Origin: Hyphomicrobiales bacterium
GTDB lineage: Bacteria > Pseudomonadota > Alphaproteobacteria > Rhizobiales > Rhizobiaceae
Length of the DNA: 64,000 bases
Direction of reading: 5' to 3'
Assembly: GCA_900470805.1 (NCBI GenBank)
Contig: UCCA01000006.1
Coordinates: forward strand, 1-64,000
Below the pieces are notes generated by a model, which saw nothing but the letters and a program-made list of their open reading frames with translations, had not been told where the DNA came from and searched no databases. Numbering within the stretch: the first letter of the stretch is position 1; the number at the start of each line of letters is the position of its first letter. The position numbers were made by a program, and so were the translations under genes. Below are positions 34,942-44,040 of the stretch, piece after piece.

Positions 34942-35199
34942 ATGCCTGACAGTGATCCTTCCAGTACCAGCACCGCCGTTTCCTGCCGGGATGTTCCCGC
35001 GGACGATGACGGCGATGGCTGTAGATGGCGCGAGCATGCTCGCGCCGGTTCAAGGCATGATGTAGCCGCATCCAAGGCGGCCTTTTCCCATCGTATTGCG
35101 GAAGCTCAGCACCGGTCGCCCGCGCCCGATGTCATCCGCGTTTCATATTTTCATCGCAAAAGGAGCGGTCTCTTCAACGTGGCCGCATTGAACCATTGA
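34942..35199 (+). other. Possible short upstream ORF coupled to the TerC gene
   Basis: An 85-codon frame begins at ATG 34942 and ends at a TGA whose last base is the first of the next gene's ATG (TGATG). The sequence is Asp/Ser/Arg-rich and matches nothing I know. It includes a perfect palindrome, GGCGCGAGCATGCTCGCGCC (35027-35046). The overlap hints at translational coupling, as the TerC gene has no close Shine-Dalgarno, but the ORF may be chance. Otherwise this 390-base gap shows nothing. Confidence 0.25.
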
Positions 35200-36758
35200 T
35201 GTTCTTCGACTGGATGTCCGACCCGTCCGCCTGGGTGGGTCTCGCAACCCTTGTCGTGCTCGAGATCGTTCTCGGCATCGACAATCTCGTCTTCATCGCC
35301 ATTCTCGCCGACAAGCTGCCGCCGCATCAGCGCGACCGCGCCCGCCTCGTCGGCCTTGGCCTCGCACTGTTCATCCGGCTTGGCCTGCTGGCGTCGATCG
35401 CCTGGATCGTGACGCTGACCACACCACTGTTCACAGTCATGGAGTTCAGCTTCTCCGGCCGTGACATCATTCTCCTGATCGGCGGCGTGTTCCTCTTGTT
35501 CAAGGGGACGATGGAGCTGCATGAGCGGCTGGAAGGCCATGTCGAGACTTCCGAGAAGAAGGTCGTCCATGCCGTCTTCTGGCAGGTGATCGTGCAGATC
35601 GTCGTGCTCGACGCGATCTTCTCGCTCGACAGCGTCATCACCGCCGTCGGCATGGTTCAGCACCTGCCCGTGATGATGATCGCCGTCGTCATCGCCATCG
35701 GCTTCATGCTGCTTCTGTCCAAGCCGCTGACGGCCTTCGTCAACAAGCACCCGACCGTCGTCATCCTCTGCCTCGGCTTCCTGATGATGATCGGCTTCTC
35801 GCTGATCATCGAGGGTTTTGGCGTGCACCTCGCCAAGGGCTATCTCTACGCCGCGATCGGCTTCTCCGTGATCATCGAATCGCTGAACCAGCTGGCACGG
35901 CACAATCGCGAGCGGCTGATCACGCCTAGCAACATCCGCGAACGCACCGCCGACGCCGTGCTCGGGCTTCTCGGCGGCAAGCGGCCGCAGGTGACGTTGG
36001 GGACGACGGCGGACCTGATTGCAGAACAGGCGGCGGAAGAGGACGTGTTCTCCAACGAGGAGAAGGACATGATCCAGGGCGTGCTGACGCTTGCCGGAAG
36101 GTCGGCCAAGTCGATCATGACGCCGCGCATCGACATCGACTGGCTCGATCTCGATGGGCCACAAGATGAGCTGCAGCGGCGGATCGTCGATCTCGGCCAT
36201 TCGCGCTTTCCCGTGGCGCGCGGCAGCCTCGACAATTTCATAGGCGTTGCCAGCGCCCGCGACCTTCTGCGCGACCTGATCGTCGATGGTGCGATCAACC
36301 CGGAGCGATCGATCCGCGAGCCCTTCGTGGTGCACGAGAGCATCAGCGCGCTGAAACTGATGGAACAGTTGCGCCATTCCACCGCCGCCGTCGCCTTCGT
36401 TCTCGACGAATACGGCGATCTCGAAGGCATGGTTACGCCGACCGATCTGCTCGAAGCGATCGCCGGCGAATTCCCCGACGAGGACGAGGAGAAACTGTCG
36501 ATGGAGCGCGGCGAGGACGGTTCGCTGACCATCGACGGCTGGGTGGATATCCGGCTGGCCTCGAAGCTGATCGACGTCGACCTGGTCGATGAGACCGACC
36601 GCTTCTCGACGCTCGCCGGTTTCATCCTCTGGCGGCTCGGGCACCTGCCGCAGGTGGGCGAGATCGTCCGGTTCGAGGAACTGACATTCGAAGTCGTCTC
36701 GCTCGATGGCCGCAACATCGACAAGATCAGGATCAAGCGTATCGAAGACGCGGATTGA
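35199..36758 (+). CDS. TerC-family membrane protein with CBS and CorC domains
   Basis: A 519-residue protein in three parts: a TerC domain with about seven helices (residues 10-240, starting [20 protein letters not shown] with the acidic residues of the family), a CBS pair (about 300-420, with [12 protein letters not shown] and [10 protein letters not shown]), and a C-terminal CorC/HlyC transporter-associated domain (about 435-518). This is the YoaE/YegH-type layout, linked to metal export or insertion. It precedes tam with a 14-bp gap. Confidence 0.88.
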   Translation: MFFDWMSDPSAWVGLATLVVLEIVLGIDNLVFIAILADKLPPHQRDRARLVGLGLALFIRLGLLASIAWIVTLTTPLFTVMEFSFSGRDIILLIGGVFLLFKGTMELHERLEGHVETSEKKVVHAVFWQVIVQIVVLDAIFSLDSVITAVGMVQHLPVMMIAVVIAIGFMLLLSKPLTAFVNKHPTVVILCLGFLMMIGFSLIIEGFGVHLAKGYLYAAIGFSVIIESLNQLARHNRERLITPSNIRERTADAVLGLLGGKRPQVTLGTTADLIAEQAAEEDVFSNEEKDMIQGVLTLAGRSAKSIMTPRIDIDWLDLDGPQDELQRRIVDLGHSRFPVARGSLDNFIGVASARDLLRDLIVDGAINPERSIREPFVVHESISALKLMEQLRHSTAAVAFVLDEYGDLEGMVTPTDLLEAIAGEFPDEDEEKLSMERGEDGSLTIDGWVDIRLASKLIDVDLVDETDRFSTLAGFILWRLGHLPQVGEIVRFEELTFEVVSLDGRNIDKIRIKRIEDAD

Positions 36759-36772
36759 ACAGGAGAATGCCG

Positions 36773-37543
36773 ATGGCATGGTCAGCAAGCCAGTATGTCA
36801 AATTCGAGGACGAGCGCACCCGACCGGCGCGGGATCTTCTCGCGCAGGTGCCGCTGGAGACGATCACGCATGCGGTCGATCTCGGCTGCGGCCCGGGCAA
36901 CTCGACAGAACTGATCATCGACCGCTACGGCGCCTCCGGCGTCACCGGGCTCGACAGCGATGACAACATGCTGGAGGCGGCACGCAAGCGCCTGCCGGGC
37001 ACGACCTTCACGCAGGCCGATCTCGCCACCTGGCAGCCGGAACGACCGGTCGATCTGCTGTTCGCCAATGCCGTGTTCCAGTGGCTGCCCGATCATCTCG
37101 AGATCTTCGACCGGCTGATGGACGGGCTGGCACCCGGCGGCGCGCTCGCCGTGCAGATGCCCGACAACCTGACCGAGCCGACGCATCTGCTGATGGAGGA
37201 AACGGCGCATGCGGGTCCGTGGAAGACGGCTTTTGAGCAGAAGAGCGTGCGCCGCAAGCCGCTGCCGCCACCATCGACTTATTACTCGAGGCTGATCGGC
37301 AAGGCCAAGCGTGTGGACGTGTGGCATACTTACTACAACCACCCGATGGCGGATGCGGCGGCGATTGTCGAATGGGTCAAGGGCACCGGCCTGCGCCCCT
37401 ATCTCGACCATGCCGGCGAAGAGAATCGCGAGGCCTATCTCGCGGATTATCTGGCGCGGGTGGAGAAGGCCTATCCTGAGATGTCGGACGGGCGGGTGCT
37501 GCTCCGGTTTCCCAGGATATTCATGGTGGCGGTGAAAGCGTAA
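36773..37543 (+). CDS. tam: Trans-aconitate 2-methyltransferase
   Basis: A 256-residue SAM-dependent methyltransferase. Motif I is [14 protein letters not shown], followed by [18 protein letters not shown] and [13 protein letters not shown], all typical of Tam. It methylates trans-aconitate, a toxic by-product that inhibits aconitase. AGGAG seven bases upstream fixes the ATG at 36773; a longer start would overlap the previous gene. It may be co-transcribed with the TerC gene. Confidence 0.9.
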   Translation: MAWSASQYVKFEDERTRPARDLLAQVPLETITHAVDLGCGPGNSTELIIDRYGASGVTGLDSDDNMLEAARKRLPGTTFTQADLATWQPERPVDLLFANAVFQWLPDHLEIFDRLMDGLAPGGALAVQMPDNLTEPTHLLMEETAHAGPWKTAFEQKSVRRKPLPPPSTYYSRLIGKAKRVDVWHTYYNHPMADAAAIVEWVKGTGLRPYLDHAGEENREAYLADYLARVEKAYPEMSDGRVLLRFPRIFMVAVKA

Positions 37544-37599
37544 GCAATCCAGAAACAGCAGGTGCTTGGCAGAGGCCGGCTTTGCAAACAAACCAAGGA

Positions 37600-37618
37600 T
37601 CCGCCGTCATGCGGCGGA
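37600..37618 (-). terminator. Weak hairpin between tam and the small lipoprotein gene
   Basis: TCCGCCG-TCATG-CGGCGGA forms a 7-bp stem between two convergent genes. On the minus strand it is followed by TCCTTGGTTTG. It may end the lipoprotein transcript. Confidence 0.35.
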
Positions 37619-37649
37619 CCCTTCTCTCAACGGTAAGGCCGATAGCCGA

Positions 37650-37850
37650 TCAGACGACGGAGCGCGACGGCGCGGAAGGCCTGCTTGGCGCATGATCATT
37701 GGGCGCAAAATTGCTCCGCGAGCGGTCATACTGGTGGTAATCTGGGGAGCTTTGTGGAGGCCGTGTGGTGCAGCCCTGAAGCACACCGACGGCACCGAGA
37801 AAGGCTGAAAGAACGAGAATGGATCGAATCCGCTTCGTCTGGATTGGCAT
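37650..37850 (-). CDS. Small lipoprotein
   Basis: A 66-residue protein with a lipoprotein signal: basic start MPIQTKRIRS, hydrophobic core and lipobox LQGC (Cys at about 26). The short mature part is Pro/Ser/Arg-rich (TTRPPQSSPDYHQYDRSRSN). No family is recognised. The start at 37850 is chosen for the signal length; GGAAA lies further upstream than usual, and an ATG ten codons earlier is possible. Confidence 0.55.
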   Translation of the reverse strand: MPIQTKRIRSILVLSAFLGAVGVLQGCTTRPPQSSPDYHQYDRSRSNFAPNDHAPSRPSAPSRSVV

Positions 37851-38128
37851 GTCAATATATTTCCTGGAAATAACGGGCATATGCCGCGTCGCGTTCGTTG
37901 CTTTTCAACCTATCGTTGATTTGCAATGCAAAAACCAAACATCATGCTTGGCGGCGCATGCATAGGATGCATTTTTCGGACGAGCAACCCCATAAAGTCA
38001 CAGATAAAATTGCATTGGCGATCGATTGAAACCAGCGTTGCAAGCGGCCGAAACTGCGGTCCAGCGCGACCGGAAACCGACACTTCACGGGATTGCGCCG
38101 TCGTCCTCGGCAGATACCATTGCGCCGC

Positions 38129-38156
38129 TTGCGACGCACCCCGCCTGCTCTATATT
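38129..38156 (+). promoter_or_regulatory. Probable promoter of zwf
   Basis: TTGCGA and TATATT are separated by 16 bases, 27 bases before the zwf ATG, and AAGGAG follows. The rest of the roughly 300-base gap upstream shows no gene or palindrome I can support. Confidence 0.45.
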
Positions 38157-38182
38157 CGCCCTTCGATATCAAGGAGATCATC

Positions 38183-39697
38183 ATGGACGCAGCTCCCAGC
38201 CCGCCGGTCACGCTTGTCATCTTCGGCGCCACCGGCGACCTGACGCGCCGCCTGCTCGTTCCGGCTATCATCAATCTGACGCAGAGCGGGCTGACCGGCG
38301 ACGATCTGCGCATTCTCGGCATCGGCATCGAGTCGGGAGACAACGCCATGCTGGTGGGGCGGCTCGATGATTTTCTGAAGACGCTCGACGATGGCGGCGC
38401 GCATGCCGCGAGCGATGGCTGGAAGCGGCTGCGGCAGCGGATCTCCTATACGTCGGGCGATTTCACCAAGGATGAGATCTACCTCGACATCAAGGCACGG
38501 CTGGGAAACAGCAATGCCGCCTTCTATCTCGCCGTGCCGCCGCAGTTCTTCGGCACCATCGTCGAGAAGCTTTCGGAACACGGACTGATGAGCGAAAGCG
38601 AGACCTGCTTCCGCCGCATCGCCATCGAGAAGCCCTTCGGCACCGATCTCGCCTCTGCCAAGGCGCTGAACGCGCGTATTCTCGCCAAGGTCGCCGAAAG
38701 CCAAGTCTACCGGCTCGACCACTTCCTCGGCAAGGAAACGGTGCAGAACATTCTGACCACCCGCTTCGCCAACATGATGATCGAGGCGCTGTGGAACAAC
38801 AACTATATCGACCACGTACAGATCACCGCCGCCGAGACGGTGGATGTCGGCAGCCGCGGCAAGTTCTATGACGCCACAGGTGCGCTGCGCGACATGGTGC
38901 CGAACCATCTGTTCCAGCTTCTGGCGATGATCGCAATGGAAGCGCCGAACGGATTTGGCGCCGAGGCGATCCGCAGCGAGAAGAGCAAGGCGCTGAGCGC
39001 GCTGCGCATCTACACGCCCGAGGAAGCAGCGGAGCATGGCGTGCGCGGCGCCTATGCCGGCGGACGGCTCAATGGCAGCGAGATCACCGCCTTTCGAGAG
39101 ACCAAGGATGTTTCGCCTGACAGCCACACGGAGACCTTCGTCGCGGTGAAGCTCTATGTCGACACCTGGCGCTGGGCGGGCGTGCCCTTCTATCTCAGGA
39201 CCGGCAAGGCGATGACGGCGCGCGATACCGAGATCGTCGTGACCTTCCGGCAGGTGCCCTTCGCGCAGTTTCGCGAAACCGACATCAAGCGCAGCCTGCC
39301 GCCGAACCGGCTGGTCATCCAGGTGCAGCCCGACGAGGGGCTGAGCGTCGAGCTGTCAATCAAGTCGCCGGGGCTCTCGGTGGATACCGTGCCGGTGTCT
39401 CTCGACTTCCGCTATGCCGACAAATTCGACATCGGCAAGATGACCGGCTATGAATCCCTGCTCTATGACCTTTTTATCGGCGACCAGACGCTGTTCCAGC
39501 GGGCCGACGGCATCGAGGCGGGATGGGCGGCCGTGCAGCCGTTCCTCGACATGTGGGGCGCGAGCGGCGAGCAACCGGAGACCTACCTGCCGGGCAGCAT
39601 GGGACCTGATGGCGCAGATCAATTGATCCGCAAGGATGGGCGACAGTGGCATGCGCTCGGCGTCATCTTGCACAACCAGAAAACAGCAAAAGAATAA
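38183..39697 (+). CDS. zwf: Glucose-6-phosphate 1-dehydrogenase
   Basis: A 504-residue enzyme that oxidises glucose 6-phosphate to 6-phosphogluconolactone. The nucleotide loop is FGATGDLTRRLL near the N-terminus. The active site YRLDHFLGKETVQN contains the substrate Lys and catalytic His, and IEKPFGTDLASA is a second conserved block. In rhizobia the main zwf is usually followed by pgl and edd; here it is alone, so this may be a second copy. AAGGAG precedes the ATG at 38183. Confidence 0.93.
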   Translation: MDAAPSPPVTLVIFGATGDLTRRLLVPAIINLTQSGLTGDDLRILGIGIESGDNAMLVGRLDDFLKTLDDGGAHAASDGWKRLRQRISYTSGDFTKDEIYLDIKARLGNSNAAFYLAVPPQFFGTIVEKLSEHGLMSESETCFRRIAIEKPFGTDLASAKALNARILAKVAESQVYRLDHFLGKETVQNILTTRFANMMIEALWNNNYIDHVQITAAETVDVGSRGKFYDATGALRDMVPNHLFQLLAMIAMEAPNGFGAEAIRSEKSKALSALRIYTPEEAAEHGVRGAYAGGRLNGSEITAFRETKDVSPDSHTETFVAVKLYVDTWRWAGVPFYLRTGKAMTARDTEIVVTFRQVPFAQFRETDIKRSLPPNRLVIQVQPDEGLSVELSIKSPGLSVDTVPVSLDFRYADKFDIGKMTGYESLLYDLFIGDQTLFQRADGIEAGWAAVQPFLDMWGASGEQPETYLPGSMGPDGADQLIRKDGRQWHALGVILHNQKTAKE

Positions 39698-40060
39698 AAT
39701 ACACCTTATTGTTAGTATATCTTCCGGTAGAAACGGGCCCTCAATATTATACCCAAATAAAGCCCGTATGATTTTATGGTTAAATCATGCCCTTGCGACA
39801 CAAAGGCGGTGGTCCGTACAAACAAGGTAGAAGTTGACTGGTTACGTCGTCAGACGCAGAATTTTCAGGCTGACCGCGTTGCTTTTTCCAGTGCGACAAA
39901 GAAAGCGGGCCCGTCAAACCCCGGCGGGCCTTTCTTTCTCTGTAGTTGCCTTTTTGCTCTAGTCAGACAAAAGAATCGAATTGTTAATGGCCGATTAACA
40001 TATTTACTTGCGCTCTTCGACGGCCTTGTTAAATCTACCCTCTAATCTGGGGTATTGAGA
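39698..40060 (+). other. AT-rich intergenic region with a terminator-like hairpin; possible sRNA
   Basis: About 360 bases without a supported gene, clearly richer in A/T than neighbouring genes. GGCCCG and CGGGCC (39908-39930) form a hairpin followed by TTTCTTTCTC, a good plus-strand terminator more than 200 bases after zwf. It may end zwf mRNA late, or end a small RNA transcribed from within this region. I found no unambiguous promoter. Confidence 0.35.
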
Positions 40061-40267
40061 ATGACGGATATTCAATCTTCCAAGAATCGTGCCAATTCAG
40101 ACCAGCGAATGGAGACCTGCCGGTCCGAATTCGAACCCATGCTCTTCGAACTGATCCGCGACGGAGAGAAGAGAGGCTGGAAGGCGGCCGAGATTGCCAT
40201 GGCGCTCGCCGATGCAGCCGATGACGTGATCCTGAAGCTGGCGCGGGAAACAAAAAGCAAGCACTGA
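40061..40267 (+). CDS. Small conserved-looking cytosolic protein
   Basis: A 68-residue protein, mostly helical. Its core RSEFEPMLFELIRDGEKRGW is followed by KAAEIAMALADAADDVILKLARE, and resembles short rhizobial proteins of unknown role. It has good codon use for the genome. The ATG at 40061 follows GGGGTATTGAGA. Confidence 0.6.
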   Translation: MTDIQSSKNRANSDQRMETCRSEFEPMLFELIRDGEKRGWKAAEIAMALADAADDVILKLARETKSKH

Positions 40268-40448
40268 GGCGCTCCGCTCGACCGGACGGCTATCTGATAC
40301 CCGGCATTGATATTCCTGGCCGAAACCCACTTTCGGCGAGTGGCGATAACACATACATTCACATATGATTTGGTCTGGTGATTTGGCCCTGCGAGTTGGT
40401 GTGGCTAGTTCACGCGGGCGGTGTTGTCGCGCAACGACGGGAGACGAT

Positions 40449-40868
40449 ATGCAGTGGTTTGCCGCCGCGCTTCTGGCTTGCGGATGCGTCAATCTGGCGG
40501 AGTTCGCCGATTTTCCGCCGGCCGTGGATTATATCGCCAAGACAAGCTGCAGCGTCAGCGCCGACCCGGCGCGATGCCGGGGTACCCGCGCGGGCTGGGA
40601 GGCGGCCTATGCGCGCGCGGTTGGCGGCAAAGTTGACGACCAGCGGGCGGTTGCGCTGTGCCTGAGCACGGGTTGCGACACGGCCATCGTCGAGGAACGC
40701 GTTCTCGGCTGCGCCTGGCGGCATGTGATAGCTGGAAAGAACCAGGCCGACGCGGATCGCGCGGCCGTCGAAGCGGCCTGCGGCGGAGATGTGCTCGACG
40801 CCGCCGACCGGCAGACGGCCCGGGATCAGGCGAGCGTGTGGCTGCAATTGCTTGCGGTGACACAGTAG
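40449..40868 (+). CDS. Cys-rich exported protein of unknown function
   Basis: A 139-residue protein with a short hydrophobic N-terminus (MQWFAAALLACGCVNLAEF) in which LLAC could be a lipobox, although there is no basic start. The rest has about seven Cys (CSVS, CRG, CLSTGC, CAWR, CGG), suggesting periplasmic disulfides. GGGAG precedes the ATG at 40449. No family is recognised. Confidence 0.6.
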   Translation: MQWFAAALLACGCVNLAEFADFPPAVDYIAKTSCSVSADPARCRGTRAGWEAAYARAVGGKVDDQRAVALCLSTGCDTAIVEERVLGCAWRHVIAGKNQADADRAAVEAACGGDVLDAADRQTARDQASVWLQLLAVTQ

Positions 40869-40906
40869 GTTTTCCGGGCGGAATCGGCGTCGAGATGCTT
40901 GCGTCA

Positions 40907-41031
40907 AGGCCCCCTCATTCGCCCGTAAGGCACCTTCTCCCTTGGGGAGAGAAGGGAAGGTGGAGCGAGCGGCCCGCCCCGAGTCTCTTCTCCCCAAGGG
41001 GAGAAGGTGGCGGCAGCCGGTTGAGGGGGCT
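40907..41031. repeat. RIME-type intergenic mosaic repeat, copy 3
   Basis: The element starts GGCCCCCTCATTCGCCC and ends TTGAGGGGGCT. Inside are two near-identical arms, CACCTTCTCCCTTGGGGAGA and TTCTCCCCAAGGGGAGAAGG. It is the most palindromic of the three copies in this window. Confidence 0.75.
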
Positions 41032-41062
41032 ACGGGCCCGGCGCCACACTTTCACACAAACA

Positions 41063-41085
41063 AACGGGCGGAAAATCCGCCCGTT
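41063..41085 (-). terminator. Intrinsic terminator of the DUF2780-like gene
   Basis: AACGGGCGGA-AAA-TCCGCCCGTT is a perfect 10-bp stem. On the minus strand it is followed by TGTTTGTGTG, 24 bases after the stop of the next gene. Confidence 0.75.
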
Positions 41086-41108
41086 CACACCGTCAAACCA
41101 AAGTCACA

Positions 41109-41504
41109 TCAAACGAACTGGCTGAGCCCGGGCACCGAGCTCACCACTTCATCGACCACGTCCTTGCCGGCGTGCTGCTCGGCAACGGCGAGCGTTTCCT
41201 TGGCGAGCGAAGTGATCTCGCTCATGCCGAGGCCTTCGGCCATCAGCTGCTGGCCGAGCGCCATGACGCCGCCGCCGCCGAGCGCACCCATGATGCTGCC
41301 GAGAATGCCGCCGCCGCCGGTTTCGCCGGCGCCGTTATACTGAGCGACCAGATCGGATGCGCCGGGAATGGCGGCGATCATCTTGGCGACCGGGCCATCG
41401 GCCGCTTCGCGCTGGAGAAAGCCAAGCATCATGCCGACGGCCTTTTCAGCCACTTCGGGGGGAATGCCCACACGCGCGGCAACCTGATCTACGATTTCGT
41501 TCAT
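41109..41504 (-). CDS. Small helical protein, DUF2780/DUF2267-like
   Basis: A 131-residue protein. The N-terminal helices (MNEIVDQVAARVGIPPEVAE, KAVGMMLGFLQREA) are followed by KMIAAIPGASDLV, a Gly-rich stretch (GGGGILGSIMGALGGGG) and a second helical part. The pattern is close to DUF2780-like proteins; the function is unknown. GGAGG precedes the ATG at 41504. No signal peptide is seen. Confidence 0.65.
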   Translation of the reverse strand: MNEIVDQVAARVGIPPEVAEKAVGMMLGFLQREAADGPVAKMIAAIPGASDLVAQYNGAGETGGGGILGSIMGALGGGGVMALGQQLMAEGLGMSEITSLAKETLAVAEQHAGKDVVDEVVSSVPGLSQFV

Positions 41505-41765
41505 CGTCGTCCTCCATTTTATTGACGTTAACGTCAACGTTAATCGACTTTATCCGGCAACTCAAGTCATCTGGGAGAGGACGGAGCCCTAATCCCGCTT
41601 TACGTCGCACCGGTTTTCATGGACCGGTTTTCCTTTGAACACAGACAGTTGTCCGCATTGAAGTCCCTGCTTATAACAGTCAAATCATATTACAATGATT
41701 GTGCGGATTCTGCTCTCCGCATTTTGACGCAATCGGCGTCCGTCGCCGGCAGGGAGACTTTTCGC

Positions 41766-43322
41766 ATGCTCGAGGATGGCAAGATCTATATCGGCACCAG
41801 CCGCAATCCGGATGACAGCATCAACACGCCCGAGTATCTCGAACTCAAGTTCGGCAACCGCCACGGCCTGGTCACCGGCGCCACCGGCACCGGCAAGACG
41901 GTGACGCTGCAGGTGATGGCCGAGGGGTTTGCGAGGGCGGGCGTTCCCGTGTTCTGCGCCGACATCAAGGGCGATCTGTCGGGCATCGCATTGAAGGGCC
42001 AGCCGCAGGAATGGATGGCCAAACGGGCGGAGCAGATCGGCTTTGACGATTACGAGGCTAACCAGTTTCCGGTGATCTTCTGGGACCTGTTCGGCGAGAA
42101 GGGCCACCGGGTGCGCACCACCATCGCCGAAATGGGACCGCTGCTGCTCGCCCGGCTGATGGACGCGTCGGAGCCGCAGGAAGGCGTGATCAACATCGCC
42201 TTCAAGATCGCCGACAAGGGCGGCCTGCCGCTGCTCGACCTCAAGGATTTCTCCTCGCTCCTGAACTACATGGGCGAAAACGCCACCGAGCTTTCCAGCC
42301 AGTACGGGCTGATCTCCAAGGCCTCCGTCGGCTCGATCCAGCGGGCGCTGCTGGTGCTCGAGCAGCAGGGCGCCGAGCATTTCTTCGGCGAGCCGGCGCT
42401 GAAAATCACCGATATCATGCGCACGGACAATCGCGGCTACGGCCAGATCTCGGTGCTCGCGGCCGACAAGCTGATGATGAACCCGCGCCTCTACGCGACG
42501 TTCCTGCTCTGGCTGCTGTCGGAGCTGTTCGAGGAGCTGCCCGAAGTGGGCGATCCGGAGAAGCCGAACCTCGTCTTCTTCTTCGACGAAGCGCATCTGC
42601 TCTTCAATGATGCGCCGAAGGTGCTCACCGAGCGTGTCGAGCAGGTGGTACGCCTGATCCGCTCCAAGGGCGTCGGCGTGTATTTCGTCACGCAGAACCC
42701 GCTCGACGTGCCTGAGACGGTGCTGGCACAGCTCGGCAACCGGGTGCAGCACGCGCTGCGCGCCTATACGCCGCGCGAGCAGAAGGCTGTAAAGACGGCG
42801 GCCGATACGTTCCGCCCCAACCCGGCCTTCGATTGCGCCACCGTGATCACCACGCTCGGCACCGGCGAGGCGCTGGTCTCGACGCTTGAGGCCAAGGGCG
42901 CGCCTTCGATCGTCGAGCGCACGCTGATCCGGCCGCCATCCGGTCGCGTCGGGCCGTTGACGGATACCGAACGCCAGCAGGTGATGGACAAGAGCCCCGT
43001 GCTTGGCGTCTACGACGAGGATATCGACCGCGAATCCGCCTTCGAGATCCTCGCGGCGCGGGCACAGAAGGCATCCGATGCCGACGCCGCCAAGCAGGCG
43101 CAGTCGACACAACCGACAGAAGGCAGCGCTTCCGGCCGCTGGACGCTGCCGGGCTTCGGCGACGACGACAAGGACGAGAAGCCGGCGCAAGGCCGAACCC
43201 GCTCGGCCGGATACCAGCGCGAGACGGTGGTCGAGGCGGCGATGAAGAGCGTGGCGCGCACGGTGGCGACGCAGGTCGGCCGGGCGCTGGTGCGCGGCAT
43301 TCTCGGCAGCCTCAAACGGTAA
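41766..43322 (+). CDS. HerA-like ATPase (DUF853 family)
   Basis: A 518-residue ATPase. Walker A is GATGTGKTVTLQ (about 38-46) and Walker B is LVFFFDEAHLLF. The family block IRSKGVGVYFVTQNPLDVPE follows. The C-terminal part is charged and low in complexity. DUF853 proteins are relatives of HerA and FtsK motor ATPases. Without a NurA nuclease next door, a role in DNA end processing is not supported. GGGAG upstream supports the ATG at 41766. Confidence 0.88.
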   Translation: MLEDGKIYIGTSRNPDDSINTPEYLELKFGNRHGLVTGATGTGKTVTLQVMAEGFARAGVPVFCADIKGDLSGIALKGQPQEWMAKRAEQIGFDDYEANQFPVIFWDLFGEKGHRVRTTIAEMGPLLLARLMDASEPQEGVINIAFKIADKGGLPLLDLKDFSSLLNYMGENATELSSQYGLISKASVGSIQRALLVLEQQGAEHFFGEPALKITDIMRTDNRGYGQISVLAADKLMMNPRLYATFLLWLLSELFEELPEVGDPEKPNLVFFFDEAHLLFNDAPKVLTERVEQVVRLIRSKGVGVYFVTQNPLDVPETVLAQLGNRVQHALRAYTPREQKAVKTAADTFRPNPAFDCATVITTLGTGEALVSTLEAKGAPSIVERTLIRPPSGRVGPLTDTERQQVMDKSPVLGVYDEDIDRESAFEILAARAQKASDADAAKQAQSTQPTEGSASGRWTLPGFGDDDKDEKPAQGRTRSAGYQRETVVEAAMKSVARTVATQVGRALVRGILGSLKR

Positions 43323-43356
43323 TCTCCCCTCCTCTATTCTTTTCGGAAGCGACCCC

Positions 43357-43743
43357 GTGACGTTGATTTGGAGAGAGTTGAGCACTGCTGAAAAGCAGAT
43401 CATCCAGCGGCTGGTGCGGCATGGCTCGCCCGGCGACATTCCGCCGGCATGGGACTGCGAACACTATCGCGCAGCCGAGATCGACGATTTCGGCTCGCTG
43501 CGGCTCAGGCCACGCGACAAGACCGACCTTGCCGTGGATCTACCGACCCAGCCGGTGGCCTCGGGCTATTTCGACGACAAGGAGATTGCCGATCCCTACG
43601 GGCCGCTGGTCGACGTCATCCTGTTTTCGGCGGCGGGCGTGCTCTGCGAGCTGCAGATCTATCGCAGCGACGGCGGCGCCATCCTGCGGCCGGTCGAGGC
43701 GGACGCGATCTTCCTGATTACCTCGCACGCGTCGCACGGTTGA
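43357..43743 (+). CDS. Hypothetical protein, DUF6984-like
   Basis: A 128-residue cytosolic protein that starts (GTG) with TLIWRELSTAEKQIIQRLV, a pattern I connect with DUF6984. The middle is DLAVDLPTQPVASGYFDDKE, then PLVDVILFSAAGVLCELQIY. No catalytic motif is seen. It follows the HerA-like gene by 34 bases and may be co-transcribed. Confidence 0.65.
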   Translation: MTLIWRELSTAEKQIIQRLVRHGSPGDIPPAWDCEHYRAAEIDDFGSLRLRPRDKTDLAVDLPTQPVASGYFDDKEIADPYGPLVDVILFSAAGVLCELQIYRSDGGAILRPVEADAIFLITSHASHG

Positions 43744-43796
43744 GTTTTTCTCGACGCAATGCTATCTGGTGAACAACCGAGAAAGGAGGGTTGCGC

Positions 43797-43868
43797 GTGA
43801 CGATACATTTCCGATTCAATCGCCAGCGTGGCCCCGTCAACGCCCTGCAGATGCGTTTGCAGGGCTGA
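43797..43868 (+). CDS. Candidate leader peptide ahead of the ABC-F gene
   Basis: A 23-codon ORF from GTG 43797 to TGA 43868, with a near-perfect Shine-Dalgarno AAAGGAGGG six bases upstream. The peptide ends RFNRQRGPVNALQMRLQG. The last codons form a hairpin (CCCTGCA and TGCAGGG). A later GGCAG...CTGCC pair followed by TGTTTC (about 43918-43955) could be a terminator. Drug-sensing leader peptides with attenuators are known for ABC-F ribosome protection genes. Whether this one works so is inference. Confidence 0.5.
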   Translation: MTIHFRFNRQRGPVNALQMRLQG

Positions 43869-44040
43869 CCAGAGACCGTTTCTCGACACTCTCTTCCTGG
43901 TCCGCCCCTCGTGGCACGGCAGATGCGAGCCTTGGCTTGGCTGCCTGTTTCTAGATACCCCGAGCACAAGCATACGCGCGCGATGATGGCTGCATGCCCC
44001 TCGCCGCCCGTTTGCCTGCTCGCCAGACCAGAGCAAGATC

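Noticed and set aside
34846..35198. Mn-sensing yybP-ykoY riboswitch before the TerC gene
   Set aside because: I looked for the conserved GGGGAGTAG-type loop and its partner loop and did not find them.
41766..43322. HerA-NurA DNA processing or defence module
   Set aside because: The ATPase is of the DUF853 type and no NurA nuclease or other defence gene is nearby.
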